From assembly GCA_023663505.1 (NCBI GenBank), contig JAMPHH010000038.1, positions 1 to 30,386 of the forward strand: 30,386 bases of DNA, read 5' to 3'. A program made the position numbers and the translations under genes. Numbering within the stretch: the stretch's first letter is position 1; each line of letters begins with the position of its first letter. The stretch comes from Muribaculum sp. (lineage in GTDB: Bacteria > Bacillota > Clostridia > Lachnospirales > Lachnospiraceae). Positions 30,310-30,386 of this stretch are shown here, piece by piece. The notes beneath the pieces were generated by a model. The model did not search any database. It was not told the DNA's origin and saw nothing but the letters and a program-made list of their open reading frames with translations.

Positions 30310-30386
30310 TTATTCCGCCCTTACATTAGAAACGAACAAGTACCCGTCCTGAACCTTCTGTAACGTAACCTCCCACTGTCCATCTT
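30310..30386 (-). CDS. 3' end of an unidentified gene leaving the window
   Basis: The last 24 codons of a minus-strand frame, ending WEVTLQKVQDGYLFVSNVR plus AE and TAA at 30310-30312. The WEVTL...GYLFVSNV pattern looks like the final beta strands of a small alpha/beta or beta-barrel domain, but I cannot name it. Its last 29 coding bases are repeated exactly at 4475-4503. Confidence 0.5.
   Translation of the reverse strand, partial: DGQWEVTLQKVQDGYLFVSNVRAE

Overview
The window reads as a chromosomal segment of a spore-forming member of the Clostridia, most likely Lachnospiraceae. The reasons are the B. subtilis-type order mazG - HU - rqcP - yabP - yabQ - divIC - spoIIE - tilS - hpt - ftsH, TGTCGAA-type Spo0A boxes, strong GGAGG ribosome sites, an Agr-type autoinducer locus with a YQPK-class AgrD, and BspA-like and DUF3048 lipoproteins. 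Almost every gene is on the minus strand; the only convincing plus-strand gene is an Abi_2 family protein near the right end. I ran no database search; all names rest on motifs and neighbourhood read by eye.

Layout. 1-911: the 5' tip of a minus-strand gene, then three decayed pieces (Rpn-type nuclease tail, an AgrD-like piece, the tail of a sugar-binding lipoprotein). 918-3910: an ABC exporter operon (two permeases, ATPase, anchored protein) behind a good sigma-A promoter embedded in a 13-bp dyad. 4030-5356: secreted protein, agrB and agrD; agrD is short and partly hidden beneath the upstream extension of agrB. Upstream of agrD is a perfect 13-bp direct repeat with 22-bp period, a likely LytTR-regulator site. 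5485-10313: trkA-trkH-response regulator-histidine kinase in one tight run, so the potassium-uptake system and the Agr two-component system probably share a transcript.

10314-16143: a nested inverted-repeat element of about 225 bp that replaces the 3' end of a small membrane-protein gene, an MFS exporter, a DUF3048 lipoprotein, a BspA-type LRR lipoprotein with a structured leader, and a tRNA-Tyr/tRNA-Leu operon with promoter and terminator. 16169-20126: a family GH13 enzyme followed by a GT39-like membrane glycosyltransferase. 20444-25724: ftsH, hpt, tilS and spoIIE as one unit behind a TTGACA-N21-TATACT promoter whose long spacer matches the known Spo0A-dependent spoIIE promoter design. 25856-28565: divIC, yabQ, yabP, rqcP, HU, mazG. 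28566-30386: two perfect Spo0A boxes, the Abi gene, a decayed stretch, a complex repeat, and the 3' end of a gene running off the window.

Most interesting: (1) the complete Agr circuit with its candidate operator, its coupling to trk, and a second degenerate agrD at the far end of the exporter operon; (2) a spoIIE gene encoding no membrane domain behind a classical Spo0A-type promoter; (3) two separate in-frame minisatellites in tilS; (4) the nested inverted-repeat element; (5) tandem Spo0A boxes between mazG and an antiphage-type gene; (6) a dispersed intergenic repeat family and a 29-bp 3'-end sequence shared by two loci 26 kb apart. I cannot claim that any of these is unprecedented without searches.
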